This document shows, piece after piece, positions 33,961-47,200 of a stretch of DNA of 64,000 bases. The notes beneath the pieces were generated by a model. The model searched no databases. It was not told the DNA's origin and saw only the letters and a program-made list of their open reading frames with translations. The DNA is from Anarhynchus alexandrinus (lineage: Eukaryota; Chordata; Aves; Charadriiformes; Charadriidae): NCBI GenBank assembly GCA_008711295.1, contig VUYV01000007.1, positions 8,093,522-8,157,521 on the forward strand, in the 5' to 3' direction. Each line of letters starts with the position of its first letter. Position 1 is the stretch's first letter. Position numbers and translations under genes: made by a program.

Positions 33961-36900
33961 CACAAAAACCCCTCTTTCAAAGTGGGTTAGCAGCCAGCTA
34001 GCTTGGTGTACGTGGGATTTTAGCAGTGATCAGATGGAAGGGATTGTAGGAGATAAATGCCTTGAACCTTGAATTTTAATTTATGCTGTTTGCAAGCAGC
34101 AGAAGCTGCTGGCGCTGGGGTGGTTTGTGTCCCCTCTGCTACGCTGGGGAGCAGTGCCAGTGACATTCGGAGTTCAGCAAGTGAAATCCTATTAAGATAA
34201 CGTCACGGCCTTTCTGTTTTACTGTTTGCAAGCCAGCCATCATTAAATTACACAACAGGGAGGTGCCTGCTGCCAAGGAGCTCTGCTCGAGATAAGATGT
34301 GGGTTGAGCCGCTGCCAAAATTTGAGTTGATATGACAAGAAATTTGGAGCTGGTTCAAGGCTTGATTCACACAAGACATCGCGGCGTGCAGGTAAACACT
34401 GTGCAGGATTGGTCCCCGGGGCAGCTCTGCTGCTCTGAGCCGGGGCACGGTGCGGGTTGTGCAGGTGGGGCAGTATCTGGCATTGCCGGCTGGCACCGTG
34501 CAGCGCAGGGCTCAGCCGGGCAGGCTGGGACTGAAGACATTTGTAGTAGCCAAATTTACACCCGTTCTTGCGTTCAGCGCTGACAAGCAGAAGACAAAAT
34601 CTGGCAGGATCTGTAGATGAAGCTCAGGCAGCTGTTTGCAGGTCCTCGCCGTCTTTACCTCCACCACCCCCTCCCCAGCCCTATCGGGGGGAGTTGGAGG
34701 CAGCCTGATGGCTAAAGGGATTGACTTCAGAGGCTCACGCTAGTAATTAAAACGCCTGTAATGTGAGAGCAATTTCGATAGTCTGTTATCTGTAGCTGAA
34801 ATGGGGCAGATGAGATCCAGCAGGGTTTGCAGGGAGGTGAGCGGGGTGGAGTTGCCCCCCTGGGAGGAGAAGTGCTGCTGGCAGGGTTTTAAGGGCTGAG
34901 TTACCCGATGGGCAAAACTGGAACTGGGTATGCTGGGAGCACTGGGGTGCACAGGGAAGTTATTTGTTTTGTGATGTCACAACTGGACCAGCAGGAAAAG
35001 GATTGAGAAGAGCGAGCTGCATTGTAAAACTACACGCAGCTTCTGTGACAGCACTAAAACCTTGCCTTGCCGGTCCCTCTGCATCACCCACCACGTCCCT
35101 GCCACGCGTGCCCACGCAGGCTTTGTGCCTCTTGCCCTTTTGCTGCTGCAGGTTCGAAGGTTTGGTGCTGGGCTGTGGGGGACCTCAGGTTTCTCTGTGC
35201 TGTCCTGCTTGTGGGTAGTCTGGTCCTCAGGCTCCTTCTTTCAGATCCCCAGGGGAGAACTCACCCAGCACCATCTTCACCTTGCCATCACTCAGCTAAA
35301 CTCCCGTCATCAGCATTAAGGATCTTTTTCTCCTGCAGCCTCTTCCAGGCAGTGGAGATGATGCACAGCCAGGGCTCTGGGGCTCAGCCCAGCCCGTGAC
35401 ACTTGGAGGCATTTAGGTGATTCTGTAGAAGTGCCTGGGCTGTACGTGCAGAGAGCCCCATGTCACCCCATCCTCCAAGACAGGACTTCAGGAAGAAATG
35501 ACTTAAAACAAAAATTGTGCCTTAAAAGCACCCTTCTAAGGATTTTCCATTAAAGAAGCTTTGTTTCCATCAAAGGCTGCACAGAGACACGAAGCTTGCC
35601 CTGCTCTGGGATTCTGCCTGGCGCTCCAGTTCTGCTATTACTGCTCGCCCTTGTGGCTGCATTTTTGGCACTGATGACTTTTGGGGTCCCAGATGTATCT
35701 CGTCCGTGTTGCAGCTGCTCAGGTACAAAGTGGCTCAGAGTTCCTGTTGCCAGGATGTTCTCTGCAAAGGGCTGGAGCAACGTGTACAAGCACATCTCGT
35801 AGTGACATTCTATCCCAGCAGTGGCTTTGCCCATCTTCCCTGCAAAGGACTTCAGGTTAACACAGTCCCACGAGCGATGTGATGTTTGTGCTTCTCTAGC
35901 GCCTCATCTCTTAGCCTGCCTGCGTCCTTATAATTACAGAGCGATGTATGTGCAGGGGAGATGAGATACCGTGCCATGTCAGGCAAGTCTGTGACCTTCC
36001 TGCAATTCTCCAGTTTCCATAACAGCAGGATATTTGTTTTGTTGCCATAGAAAACCTGCCCGTGCAGGTTTGCAGGGTACCAAGTTGTCACTACAACCAT
36101 TACCTTCCAGTGAGCCTGAAAGGAGCCGCGTGTCCCCGAGAACAAATCAGATGGTGTTTCCTGCCACCTCCTCAGGAAAAAAAAAAAAGTGTTAGATTGA
36201 CAGTTTTGGAAAGCGAAGTTTTCTATCTGTCAACAGAGCAGAGAGCAGCATGGCACAGTCTTGGGAGTGCATCGTCCCCTGCTTCCCCCCACCTTGCAGC
36301 GGCTGCACTCCTGGCTGCATCGCCTGGCTGCAGCGGGCAGGAGGATGGTCCTCATCCCTGAGGACACTGCAAATCTAGTACATCTAGGGTGAGTGGTGGT
36401 TGTGCCTTCAACATCAGACCAGGATCTGATTTCCCAGCTGCTGTGGGATAGTGGTCCGCGTTTCCCTTCCCCAGGGAGGGCAGGGCTTGGCCTCTGCCAG
36501 CCCAGTGACAGGTTGCTGCAAGTGCCAAGCAGTGCAGCTGGTGGCCGGTGTGCCCTACATCTGCCATTTCCAAGGCTGAGCCATCCACTCACCCTTTCAG
36601 CTGGCTGCTGTCACTGCGAGATATACAGGCCTGAAGGGCAGCAGCACTCCGGGGACGGGACACGGAGTTGTCAGGGATGTGTGGGTCTTTCAGGATGCAG
36701 CCTCTGTGACATGCTTTCATCCATCCCCCGATAGCCTCTGCCATGAGGAAAGGCAGTCTCGCCCAAGAGAGACAGGAGGGGGGCTCCTCAAGTGGGTGGG
36801 TGCCCTGATCAGGGTGCCTGGAGATTGCAAAGCACGGTGCACTGTCTCTGCTGATGCACCCCCAGCATCCCACTCCCTGGACCGTGCTGAGGCTCCAGGG

Positions 36901-37433
36901 GCAACAAGTGGGGATGGGGGCATTCCCAAATGGTTTCCCCCCCAGGAACCTGACCCTGACAGAGGCCGCTGAGTACTACAGTGGGATCAAGGTGCAGACA
37001 ACTGTTGTGGAGCCAGTCTGCATCAGGCCATCCAGGGGTCAGAAATTACCATCCCTTTCCCAAAAGTATTTCTTGACCAGCTGTGTGCATGTGAGACCTC
37101 TTCTCCCTTCCCCTCTCCTCTCCTTTGGCAGCTGGAAGGTGTCAGCCTGCCTAGACTGTGGTTCCAGGATGGCAGTTCTCATCTTCATATAACACATATA
37201 TATATTTTCAGTGCTTTTGAATATTGAAGGCACTTAGGGGAGCCCTTCCACCTGAGGAAAGAGGTCCTGCAGGTGGGCAGGCTGTGTTGGAGGTTGGTAA
37301 AGGCTGGGAGGGTGCACAGCACGGGTCCTGCTTGTCCTGCACCAAGTTGCTCAGCAAGCCGTGGCGCTGGGGGACAGGCGGTGGAGGCGATGCGGCTGCT
37401 CCCCAGGATGCATTCACTGTGTGCTTGTCCTAG

Positions 37434-37560
37434 GTGACGCCGGGTCTCGAGGGCCAGGAAGGGGAACTGCTCGTGAAGGGACCCTCCGTCTTCCGTGAGT
37501 ACTGGAACAGACCCAGAGAAACAGCAGATGCCTTCACGCCCGATGGCTGGTTCAAAACAG
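37434..37560 (+). CDS. ACSF3: ACSF3 coding exon 6 (residues 425-466), last exon in window
   Basis: This 127-base exon begins in phase 0 (GTG) after TTGTCCTAG and ends in phase 1 (ACA G) before GTACTG. It encodes [20 protein letters not shown] and REYWNRP, and ends with DGWFKT plus the first base of Gly. The motif GELL(V)-x-GP-x-(V/M)-F-x-x-YWN and the D-G-W-F-K-T-G-D box are standard ANL signatures. The ribose-binding Asp of TGD must come from the next exon. The rest of the enzyme, including the hinge and catalytic Lys of the C-terminal domain, is not present here, so the gene is partial because of the window edge and not because of a visible lesion. Confidence 0.97.
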
Positions 37561-39327
37561 GTACTGCAATGGCTTCCCCGCGGCGTCTGGCAGAGGGCAG
37601 CAAGGGGAGAGGGGGCGCAGGAGCTCTGATTGAGCCCCCAAGGTTCCCCGGCTGCTGGGGGGTGTTTGGAGATGGGGGGTTGCATCCTGGCTGGGGGTAC
37701 AGGCTGGACATGCTTCCAAACACCAGGCTCGGAGAGGGGCTTCGCCTTCATTAGCCATAATTTGTAATGGGGTATGTTTGGGGTTGCTTGCTTGTAAGCA
37801 TGATATACTGGTGCTTAATTTTTTCTGGGTAGTTAAACTTTGCAGATGGGTGGGATTTAGCTCAACTGACATGGGGACTACGTCAGTGGAAAACCCTCAC
37901 AAAGTTCCGAGGGTCTGGATCCATCGTGCCTCCCCTCGCGCCACCGGTGTGGTGTCTGCGGGGGTGTTTGCTCTCCTGGTGATGGCAGAGTGTTTAAAGA
38001 CAAGGGGTGTAGGGTTGAAGCCATGAGCACGGGCAGTGTGCCTGCGTGGGGTGGGCTGGGGTCGTGGGCTTGGCCACCGGCGTCGCATGGGAGCTTTTCA
38101 AGGAACCGTCGTTTGTCAGTCAGAAAATACTAATTGATGGAAAGCTGAACTTTCTGGGGAAAAATCACAGCGGGTGTCTTCAGTGTGGGAGCGGTTCGGG
38201 AAGGGGTTTTGAAATCACCAGAACATTTTTTTAAAGTGAAAAGTCTGAGTCTTCCAAATAAAGAGACCTTTTAATTTGAAACAAAGGCTTATTTTGTTTT
38301 TACATGATACATTGTGGAAATGCAAAGGACATGTTTCTTTTTCTGGGTTTTCTCAGGTTTTACCTTTCCCTTTCAACTAAGAGAAATGTTTCTGAAACAT
38401 GAAATGTTTCCAGGGATGTGAATACCTCTGGTATTTGCTTCTTTCAAATCAAATTTCACCGGAAGATAATACCCTAATAATAATAATACCTATTGCAGGT
38501 GGGTCCTGTGTGCGCCTTGCTAGGTTTTATCAAATATTTGCAAAAAGAAAAAAGATCCTGTTTTCCTGTGATAGCAGCGAGTGCCGTTGGGACTGTCCCT
38601 ACCTGGAGCTGCTGTGGCTGGGACGGCAAGTTCTCAGATGAGAACTCTTACGGCTAATCCTGCCCATTACGTGGATTAACAAATTCAAGAGGGTAGCAGG
38701 CTGAAGACCTTTCCCAAATGGAATAGATGTGACAGGCCATGAATAAGTTATGTGCTTCAAATTACACCTCCCGCTCTGCGCGTGGCGAGCGGTCAGAGAC
38801 CTCCCCGGTCAGAGGTTCCTGTCCCCCGGCGCCGTTCTGCAATTTAGATTAAATACTAAACCAGCCGCAGGACGGGTTGGCAGGCTCTGACCCCGACTGC
38901 CGGTTGGTATCTTGGGTGCCCACCTTCCTGCCGGCCCCACCGCCGGCCGGGAGCTGTTGGGGCAGTGGGGTAGATACAGGCAGCACGTTTGTCTGCCTGC
39001 ACTCAGCCCGACCGCCGCGTAATCTTGCCAGTGCAGAAGGGGGGGATGGCTCATTTCTGCCTAACCTTAATGTAGACGCAGCTCTGACTTTCCCATTCCC
39101 CTCTTTTACTGTGTGTTAGCAGTGCCATCGAGTCAGGCTGGATTTCTGATGCCTTCTGTGTAATCTTATTTATTTACGGTTCTTGAAGAAGCTGTGATTT
39201 ATTGTTATTGTTATCCCGAAGCAGACGTGGAGCTACCCTGCCAGCAGTGTCACCACGGGTCCCCATCCCGGGCGGGTACCGCAGGCTGGGACTGGAGCAT
39301 CATCAGGCGATGTGCAGGGTGCGGGGC

Positions 39328-39690
39328 AATCAGCTTTAAAAATTTTTTTAGTCAACACTCCTGATGAATATTTCAGATGCAAAGGAATAGCATGCATTAA
39401 TTATTGCAAAGAGATGTCTTTAGGAGAAAATGATTTTGAAATTCAGTTTAATTTCATTGTAATGCGCTGCAAACAGGAAGGGAGTATGTGTGTTTAATTG
39501 GCTCTCGGGGGTAAGGCCGGGAAGATGGCATGCCTTTGTCACAGGCCATTAGTGATACAGACTGCATAATGAGAGAGTACAATCAGCTCACAGCTGCCGG
39601 CTCCTACGGGGAGAGAATGATATTAAATAGAAATCAGTATAAATTAAACTTAACCCTTTCACTAGCTGAGCAAAGCTCAGAGCTAGAAGT
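39328..39690. promoter_or_regulatory. Enhancer-like block, candidate conserved element
   Basis: An AT-rich stretch bounded by GC-rich DNA contains TTAATTA (39397-39403) overlapping ATTGCAAA (39403-39410), a SOX/TCF-type CCTTTGT (39533-39539), and several GATA, TAAT and AAATTAAA cores. It has no repeat tail, no low complexity and no coding signal. Complex unique AT-rich sequence of this kind in a long intron is typical of conserved enhancers. This is inference without alignment. Confidence 0.4.
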
Positions 39691-42134
39691 AAGGGGCGTG
39701 AGGGGAGAGCGGAGACAGGCGTGAGGAGTTTGGACTGGGTCAGGGGGTGCCTGGCCAACCCCCCCAGCGGCAGACCCCCGGCCAGGCTGCCTCCCACAAT
39801 GTCCCCCGCAGCTGCCTCGGGAGGACAGTGGGCTTTTAACTCTCTTCCCCATCCCATTCCCCCACTCTTTGCCTTTCTTTCCTTTTGTTCCTCTCCTGAC
39901 TGCTTGCTCCCTCTCTCACGGATGTCGGATCGATGGGGCTATGTTTTTCCCAAGCTACATTTAGCTGGTGGTGCCGTGAGTGAGCCCCTTCGCCCCTTGC
40001 TTGCCCTGGCAGCCCTCATGGCAGTGACAGCCTTTGGAGATCATTCAGAGATGGCAAATGTCCCTGTGGTGGTAAAAAAAACACTTCAGGGAACTGAGGA
40101 GGTTGTGTCCCATCATAACGACTGGGATCTGGAGGGTGAATTACCCCCATTAAGCAGCGGTGGGTAACTTTGGAGTGGAGACCATACTGGCAGGATCCGA
40201 AAGAGGCAAAGCCTGGCCGCTGCCGGGCTATAACCTGCTATACCTGCCATTTGTAGGTCATATAGGTCAGTGTTTTAAAGGTGAGGCTGAGTGTGTGCGC
40301 ACAGTGCTCCCGAAACCCAGGCAATGGTATTTCTGACTCTGTGCTAGCGTTCCTCTCACTGTCGGACCCTCATGTGGGTCCCCACCAAGTGACCTACAGG
40401 ACACCTAAAGCAGATGGTGGTGTGATTCCAGGTGGTGGCCAGGTCCCCCACGTCCCCCAAGGACATGGGGGATGTGCACTCATCTGTGGCAGGGAGGAAG
40501 TTTGGAGAGAGTAAACTTGGAGACAGTGCGGGTAACTCCTCAGCTGTCACTGTTAATGGCATCCGAAAAAACAGCGGGTCAGCAAATGAAGAATAATTAC
40601 TGCAAGGGGAACCCCGGCGTGTTGCTCGTGCTGCACCTCATCGGGAGTCCGTCCCTGGAAGGACAGTGCTCTGGGGTGGCACTGCACAGAGACGGGGCAC
40701 GCAGGGAGGGGTGTCCCGCGGTTGGCAGTCACAGTACTATCAGGCAGAAGGTGGTGTGATGTCTCCGCGTGCTGAGCACTGAACACACGCTCTCTGCGTA
40801 CCCTCCCGCTGCATTGCTGCTGTCCCACGAGGTGCCATGTCCCACTGGCTTTGCTAAGTATCATCAGTCCAGGGCTCTAGCAGGGTATCCATCCTCAGGG
40901 TTTACACACACAAAGCCAAGAGTCACTGGAGCTCATTCCCTCCTTTGGTTTTGTGATTGGAGTAAATCTGGAAGTGCTGCACAGGGCTTGTGTCCTCTGA
41001 GTGCCAGTTCCCTTCCGTACCTGCCCGCAGGGGGAGGGGTGATGCTCAAACCTCGCAAGGTGCCTGCTGAAGTGTTCCGTCGGATCCTTTTCTGGGCTGC
41101 TTCCTGCAATGCGAGGCTCGCAAAGGAATCTTTAGTTTTTAAGTCTTTTCTGGCTGCGGGTCATTTATTTCCCCAGTACCTTCCTCAGGCCAGTTCTGTC
41201 TTTCTGGTTGCTGTTCCTGTAAACTGAGTTATTGCGGGGTTTTTTCAGAAAGTATAGGAACCAAAAAAAGAGTCAACACTTAGTGGCAGCAGTCATTTTC
41301 CTTTCTGATTGACAGCTCCTTATTAAAATCCCCTTTTCTCCCATGAAACTGTCTTCCCCGAAAAAACAACCTCATGTTGAGCATTGGGGGTGGTTATTCC
41401 CTCCGTGACAGGAGACAAAAAATAGCGACGCAGACTGTGGCCACCAGCACTCTCTCCAGAGCGTGCTCCTCCAGCTCCCTGCTCTGTTTCTAGGGAAATC
41501 TCGGAAAGACCAGGCGTTTAGTGCAACAACTGCAAACCTGTGTTTTCTCCTCCCGGGACGAGGTGCAGACACCGTGTGTGCGCTGTGTGGGAAGTCTTCG
41601 CAGGCATCCCTCAGCAAACGTGCCTGTTTTGTGCTTCCAGTTAGAGAAGGAACAAGTACGTGTGTGTGTTATGGGGAAAAAAAAAGCAGAGAAAAAGGCA
41701 TGATGCTGCAGTGACTTTTTGATGTATTCAAGATCGTAGCTCTTTTGAGAAGCATCTGAACTCGTGGTGTTGCGTAGGTGATTTACTGTTGCTCCCATCC
41801 TCTTTATTCCCTCTGATTTGCACCGTTGCCTGCCTATCTCTCCATCTCTCTCATTTCCATCTGAGTGAATTTGATTATTTTTATTGTATTAACGCTGTTG
41901 ACAGAGCTGCTTAGATCAAAGTCCCCTCCAGCCATTTCCAGGGAGACTGCTGGGTATCCACCTGCTGTCATACATCCAAGCGGCACCAAGCCCTCGGAGA
42001 CCGAGACAAACCCAAAGGAAAAATGCCTACGGCCGTCTGTCTCCTGTCGCTGCCGTACCTTCCCAGCTGTCCCACGCCCCATGAGGTGAGAGGCAATCTC
42101 CGAGCACGCTCACATGCCGCTGAGCAGGAAGGAT

Positions 42135-42369
42135 GGAAGAAAGAAGTAAGGAAGGGAGTATTTTTTTTTGCAATGAAGATGGTGAAACGCTGGCCCAGGT
42201 TGCCCAGAGAGGTGGTAGATGCCTCATCCCTGGAAACACTCAAGGTCAGGCTGGACAGGGCTCTGAGCAACCTGATCTAGTTGAAGATGTCCCTGCTCAT
42301 TGCGGGGGGGGTTGGACTAGATGTCCTTTAAAGGTCCCTTCCAACCCAAACTCTTCTATGATTCTATGA
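42135..42369 (+). mobile_element. CR1 LINE, 3' end fragment
   Basis: Recognisable CR1 landmarks appear in order: GGCCCAGGTTGCCCAGAGAG, CTCATCCCTGGAAACACTCA, CAGGCTGGACAGGGCTCTGA, GGTTGGACTAGATG, and TTCCAACC near a TTCTATGATTCTATGA tail. The 5' edge is blurred by T-rich sequence near 42160. Confidence 0.93.
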
Positions 42370-42779
42370 GCAATTGCCGAGCAAACCCCAGGAGCTGGAG
42401 GAAAGCAGCAGACAAACACCGGCTTCTCTGGTCATCCCGCTCCCTGATCTTTATTCATCCGTCCCAGCCTTGCGATGCTCGTGTCGCTCAGGCGCTGGCA
42501 CTGTCAGATTGCGTTATCTCAGCCCAGGAGGCAGCGATCGTCAGGCAGCGAGCGGCTTTGGAGGCGTGAGGAAGGGGACAGCGGGTTTGGGGCCGTGATG
42601 GAGTTGCACAGCGCGCTGCCCGTTTGCCTGCGTGTTTTCCTGCCTGCGCAGGGGCAGGCAGGGTGCTTTCTCCGGAGGAATCTGGCAATACAGTGGTGTG
42701 CACAGGGGGAGTGATACGATCAGAAAGCAGACTTCTCCCCGAGGGAAGGCCGGCTTCCATTCACATTTGCCCATACATC

Positions 42780-43230
42780 CAGAAAATTAGAATCTGGTGT
42801 ATTCAGGGAGATTTATTTTCAATTACAGGTTAAGGCTGAGACATGAAATAGCACCGGGTTTGAAAGTAGTGCATAAATCCTCCAACAAATCCATGTATCT
42901 CAGCTCCATATAATAAGATTTTATTGATTGCTATATTGTATCTGTCAGAATAAAACTCTCTTAATGCATGCATCAGGATGGAGAAGATAGAAAGCTTGTT
43001 GGTAGTAGAATCTGATTCAAGAATCAATGCACTTTGATTAATATGTTGTTAAGAAAGTAAGAGTTATTTAACTTGTTTGATGCACATTTCAAAATGATGA
43101 CTCATATCTTTTAAGTTTCTTTCTTTAAGCTGCATTTAAAAAAACAACCGTGTAGCTGTTTTTCACATTGCTAAGTCCTGGTTTAACACTGAATTTTTGC
43201 TAGATCCTTTTACGCAGGTCACAAAACCCC
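42780..43230. promoter_or_regulatory. AT-rich unique block, weak candidate regulatory element
   Basis: About 450 bases rich in A and T with TTGATTAAT, TTTATTGATTG and ATGCATGCAT cores lie between GC-rich flanks. No coding frame and no recognised repeat. It may be conserved non-coding sequence or simply AT-rich intron. Confidence 0.25.
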
Positions 43231-44104
43231 CAGACTCCCATTAACAATAGTTCCTATGGCCCAAAAAACTTCCCAGATGCCGTTGTAGAAGCTTTAGAAG
43301 AAAAGGAGAATGGGGTGGACCTGCTATCTCTGTATTCCTTCTGGATGTTCTGCAGCGAAAGAGGGAGCTCCAAGGAAGAAAAAAAAAAAAAGTTAATCTG
43401 GAATAAGACATCATCAGGAGAAATGAGAAGCACCCATCAGGTCTGGCAGGCTTTCAGATGCTGCCAAGCTTGGGCAGTCGGCAGCATGCTGTGCATCTGT
43501 CTGTGGTTGCTGAATGAACATGCCGTTCTCTCAGCTCAGGCCTTTCCACTCTGATCTACAAACTCGGGCACCAAGGACAAGCCTTGGCTTAGCTGGGAGC
43601 ATCCTACTCAGCACTGCAGTTCCCAGGTTGTTCCAGAAATGGGAACTGCTTTTGCTGCAGCTGTGAATCCCCAGTCAAGGGATGAAGGCCAGTGACTCTG
43701 TCAGACTGGTTTCAGGGACCTCCTGGTGTCCATCTGTCCTCTTCAGACTGAGCTCTCCAATCCAGAGCTGGGTAGTTCCGCTGGCACCAGCTGCAGATCC
43801 TTGCCATTCCCAGCCCCAGCTCTTTGATTTCCACCCCACTACTTCTGATGGAAAAGGCAAAGCTGCCTGCAGTTTTCCAGCTTAGAGAAATCTGGTGTTT
43901 GCAGGGAATGCCCTGGGCTGGCCATCCTTGGCCAGACACAACCCATTCCTCCTCTCGGGGTGGTCTCCAAGGAGAAGGGGCAGAGGTAGCAAGCGACGCA
44001 CACCCCGTCCCTCCGGCATAGGCTTTTTCCCTGGGACTTGCGTGTCCCCAGAGACAAGCAGGTGTTTCCCTGCCAGGGGAATTGCTTACATTCGTGGGTA
44101 TAGC

Positions 44105-44285
44105 ACCTGAAACAGAAAGTACTTTAGCCTGATCAAGGCAGATTATAAATAGAAATGCATCTAATTAGCATCCTAATCTGCAGGTTTTCTGTTTGTTTGC
44201 AGCGTCTTTCCTAGTCACAAATCCAGTTAATGCAAATTCTATTTTTAAAGAAACGATTCCTTAATTATAATGTGTTGCGGATGAT
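44105..44285. promoter_or_regulatory. Homeodomain/POU motif cluster
   Basis: Within 180 bases lie ATGCATCTAATTAGCATCC, a bicoid-type CTAATC, and an exact POU octamer ATGCAAAT at 44230-44237, followed by TTAATTATAA. The flanks are GC-rich. The density of full-length homeodomain and POU motifs suggests an enhancer core. Inference only. Confidence 0.35.
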
Positions 44286-47200
44286 GTGATTTACCGGTTT
44301 GGTAAGCCCACCGGATGAAGCGTGGGCTCCCCCCCAGGCTGGCCCGGAGGAGCTTCGCTTCGAGTCTCTCACAGCTTAAGCTCGTGAGTCGGGCAGGATG
44401 GCAGCGCTCACCTGCTTCCCTTGCTGGCGGCTGAGAACTTGGACCCAAAATGCCAAGCGTGCCCCAGACGCAGCTCCGTGTGCTGCTTTAGGAAGGATAT
44501 CCCACTGGATCTTCATGGGACGGGAACAGAGGCTGCAGGCACCTGCTGGGCAGCCTCCCTGGTGAGGCCACACCATTGGGCTCATGTTTCCACTCGGCCC
44601 TCATTTAAGAGGTATTTCTAGAAGTAAAAACATAGAGATGGCATGGTGTCGTATCAGCCGTGTGTAAAGATTCCTTTATAATCTCCAAATGTTCCTTGTA
44701 CTCACACACTTCTGACACTGTGGAGAGAGAATTTGCTTTTTCTGCTTCCTGCTTCAGTATTTATTCTTTCTCCTTGAGGAGACAATATTGCCAGGTTTGC
44801 CCGATGGCTGGAAGTCTTAGAGTCATCAGGACGTAGCGGAATGAAACCCGTGTGTTTCCTTGACTGTTAGCGAGACTGATGTTTTCAGCAGTTCAGAGAG
44901 TGACTTGGGATTTTTGTAGCTGTAAATGAGAGCAGCTTTTGGCACAGGATTTGTTTACTCTCTACAAAGCTCTGCTGTACTCGTACCAAACATCTTGGAT
45001 GCCAACCCTTTACTTGTTTGAGAACCTCTGCTACGCGGGGCCCAATTTTCAGAGGTGTGGAGCAATTGCACCCCAGCTGAAAGTCGGTGGGAACAGCAGG
45101 CGCCTGCATCTCCAAAATCCAGGCTGTTCCCTCTCAGTCTCTAGTTGCTTTTACCTTTCAAGCCGTGCTACGGCAGTGCTGCTCTTGCAGCCTGAAGGGA
45201 GAGGAGCTCGTTCTGGCTCTGACTGCCAGGAGTGACTCTTCCCTTCCCATCCCAGGGATCAGTGCAAGGAGTCCCGGCTGCATCTCCAGCTGGGTTATGA
45301 TGTAGAGACATCAAGTTGAGCTCTGCAAGCTTGTCAGAAGATCTAGCAGGGGAATCGCAAGGCGGCAAGTGGGGTAAGAGGGGTAGTGCAGGATTGAGCT
45401 CAGGATGTGGCAAAGAAGCGGGCTGAACAATCGTCTTTCTCATGGCACTTGGCAGAGCCCGTTGGATCATTGGCAAGGCTTTCTTTCAAGTGGCTACTTA
45501 CTGCTATATAAATAGCACATCTCCTCCAGTGCAGAATTAAAAACGCCATAGTGTAAGGTCAGTATCAAATCATCTGAGTGAGATCCCTGAGCAGTCGTGC
45601 AGAGGACAGGACCGTGGTCCCATCACAGGCACTGTCAAAGCGTGTATTGTCTTGAGTACGGCTGGAACGCGGCCCCGGGGATTTTCACTGGTCTGTGGTC
45701 ATGGTTCAGGTGCTGTGAAGACTTAGTGTTTGTTGTGTCTTTACTGTCACTGATTGCCCCGTGACCACGGGGCTTTGGAAAACCTCTTCAGCAGGAATGA
45801 TAAACGCTGCAGAATTGTGTACAGCAGTGACTGAGGGGGTGGATTTACTGTACTCCGGTGGAGAGCATCAGGGTAGGAAAGGTAATGGTTAACACTGAAT
45901 GTTGAAGTGATTGCCCAAACAGCATTCAGCTTTGCAGAGGCCAGACTGGCAACTCGCTGCTCCAAATGAGAGTTGTGATCTATGTCCAGACTGTTTGTGC
46001 TTTGCTCTTCAGTTCCTTGCCAAGCCAAGCCTGCTCCTGCCTGGCTTCATCCTGTTCTGGCTACCATGCCCAGCTCTTGGGATGGAGATTTCGCTCTGGC
46101 AACAATCTGGTAGGAGTTAACCTGCTAGTTTGCTCACTCGGAGCGTTTGTAGGAGCTTCACCTTGTAGAGGCTGCAGGAGGTTGGGGCAGAGAGCCGGAG
46201 CTGCTCAGCAGGGATGCTCAAGCAGTTGTGCTGCGGGTTTTGCATTTGATGATCCTGTGGGTCCATTTCCCAGCTGCTGCACACACTCATCGTGTCCTGG
46301 TGGGCTTCTTTGCATGGCATCTCGCACCAGGAGCTTCTCCTAAAGCAGCACACAGGTGGGAAAGGCTGCTTCACTGGCCATGGGGACGCCTTTTCTCCAG
46401 GCTTGGGGGTTATCTTCAGTCCTGACACCTGCCTGTCACCAGAGATGCCCAGCGCAAGAGGAAATGTATTGAAACTAAACCTTCCTTCCACCTTTGGCCA
46501 TCTATCATTTCTCTGCCTTCTTTTGTGTCCTCAGCTTTCCCTTCCTCCTCGTTTGCTGGGTTTCCCGTTGCTTGAGGCACTCTGCTGGTGCCCACACAAT
46601 CTGTTTAGCTTGCTGAACGGTTTTTGGTATTTGATTTACATAACCCAGCACCACCATAAGTGGAGCAGGGTTGGGGGAATTGCACAAATTGATTACAGCT
46701 CGTAAGACGAGCCGGGAAGCCGGTGGCCTGATTTCCTCCCTTCACAGCACGCGAGATCGAGGGATCACTTTTAGCAGGCGTGATCCAAGACCAAGCGCCG
46801 TTACGTGGTGAGGTTTTTGCTGGGCATTTGTAGTTTGAGCTGGTAATAGTGCTTGGAGAAGAGCTGAACATCTCTGGCTTTGAGAGGCTCTGGCACGCAC
46901 GCTGTGTGCTGGGACAGATAGCAGCCAAGGAGGGGATCGCTCCAGGTTCTTTACTTTCAACAAGAGTCATCCCTCTGGGTTTCGCTCAAGACAATTGAGA
47001 ACATATTTACTTACGACTGATGGTATTATGCTGTAAGCAAAAGTATAGGCTTCTGTATATTTAAGCAAACAATTTAAGGCAGATATCTTTTCTCATATCC
47101 CACTGCTGCCTCTCTTAGTCAACGGCCTCCCATCGTTATCTCTGCTTTATTTAATAAGTCGTCTCACTGGAGACTGGGACAGGTCACTGCACTGGAAAGA

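Larger units (their letters stand above)
22898..37433 (+). other. ACSF3: ACSF3 intron of 14.5 kb
   Basis: It runs from GTAGTG to TTGTCCTAG. It holds an A-run at about 24302-24314, a possible ancient SINE at 24555-24640, a CR1-type fragment at 27418-27531, a CR1 endonuclease relic at 29873-29996, T-rich tracts near 28200 and 30055, A-runs near 32360 and 36180, and an AT-rich motif-dense block at 33285-33960. No other coding exon was recognised. Confidence 0.82.
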
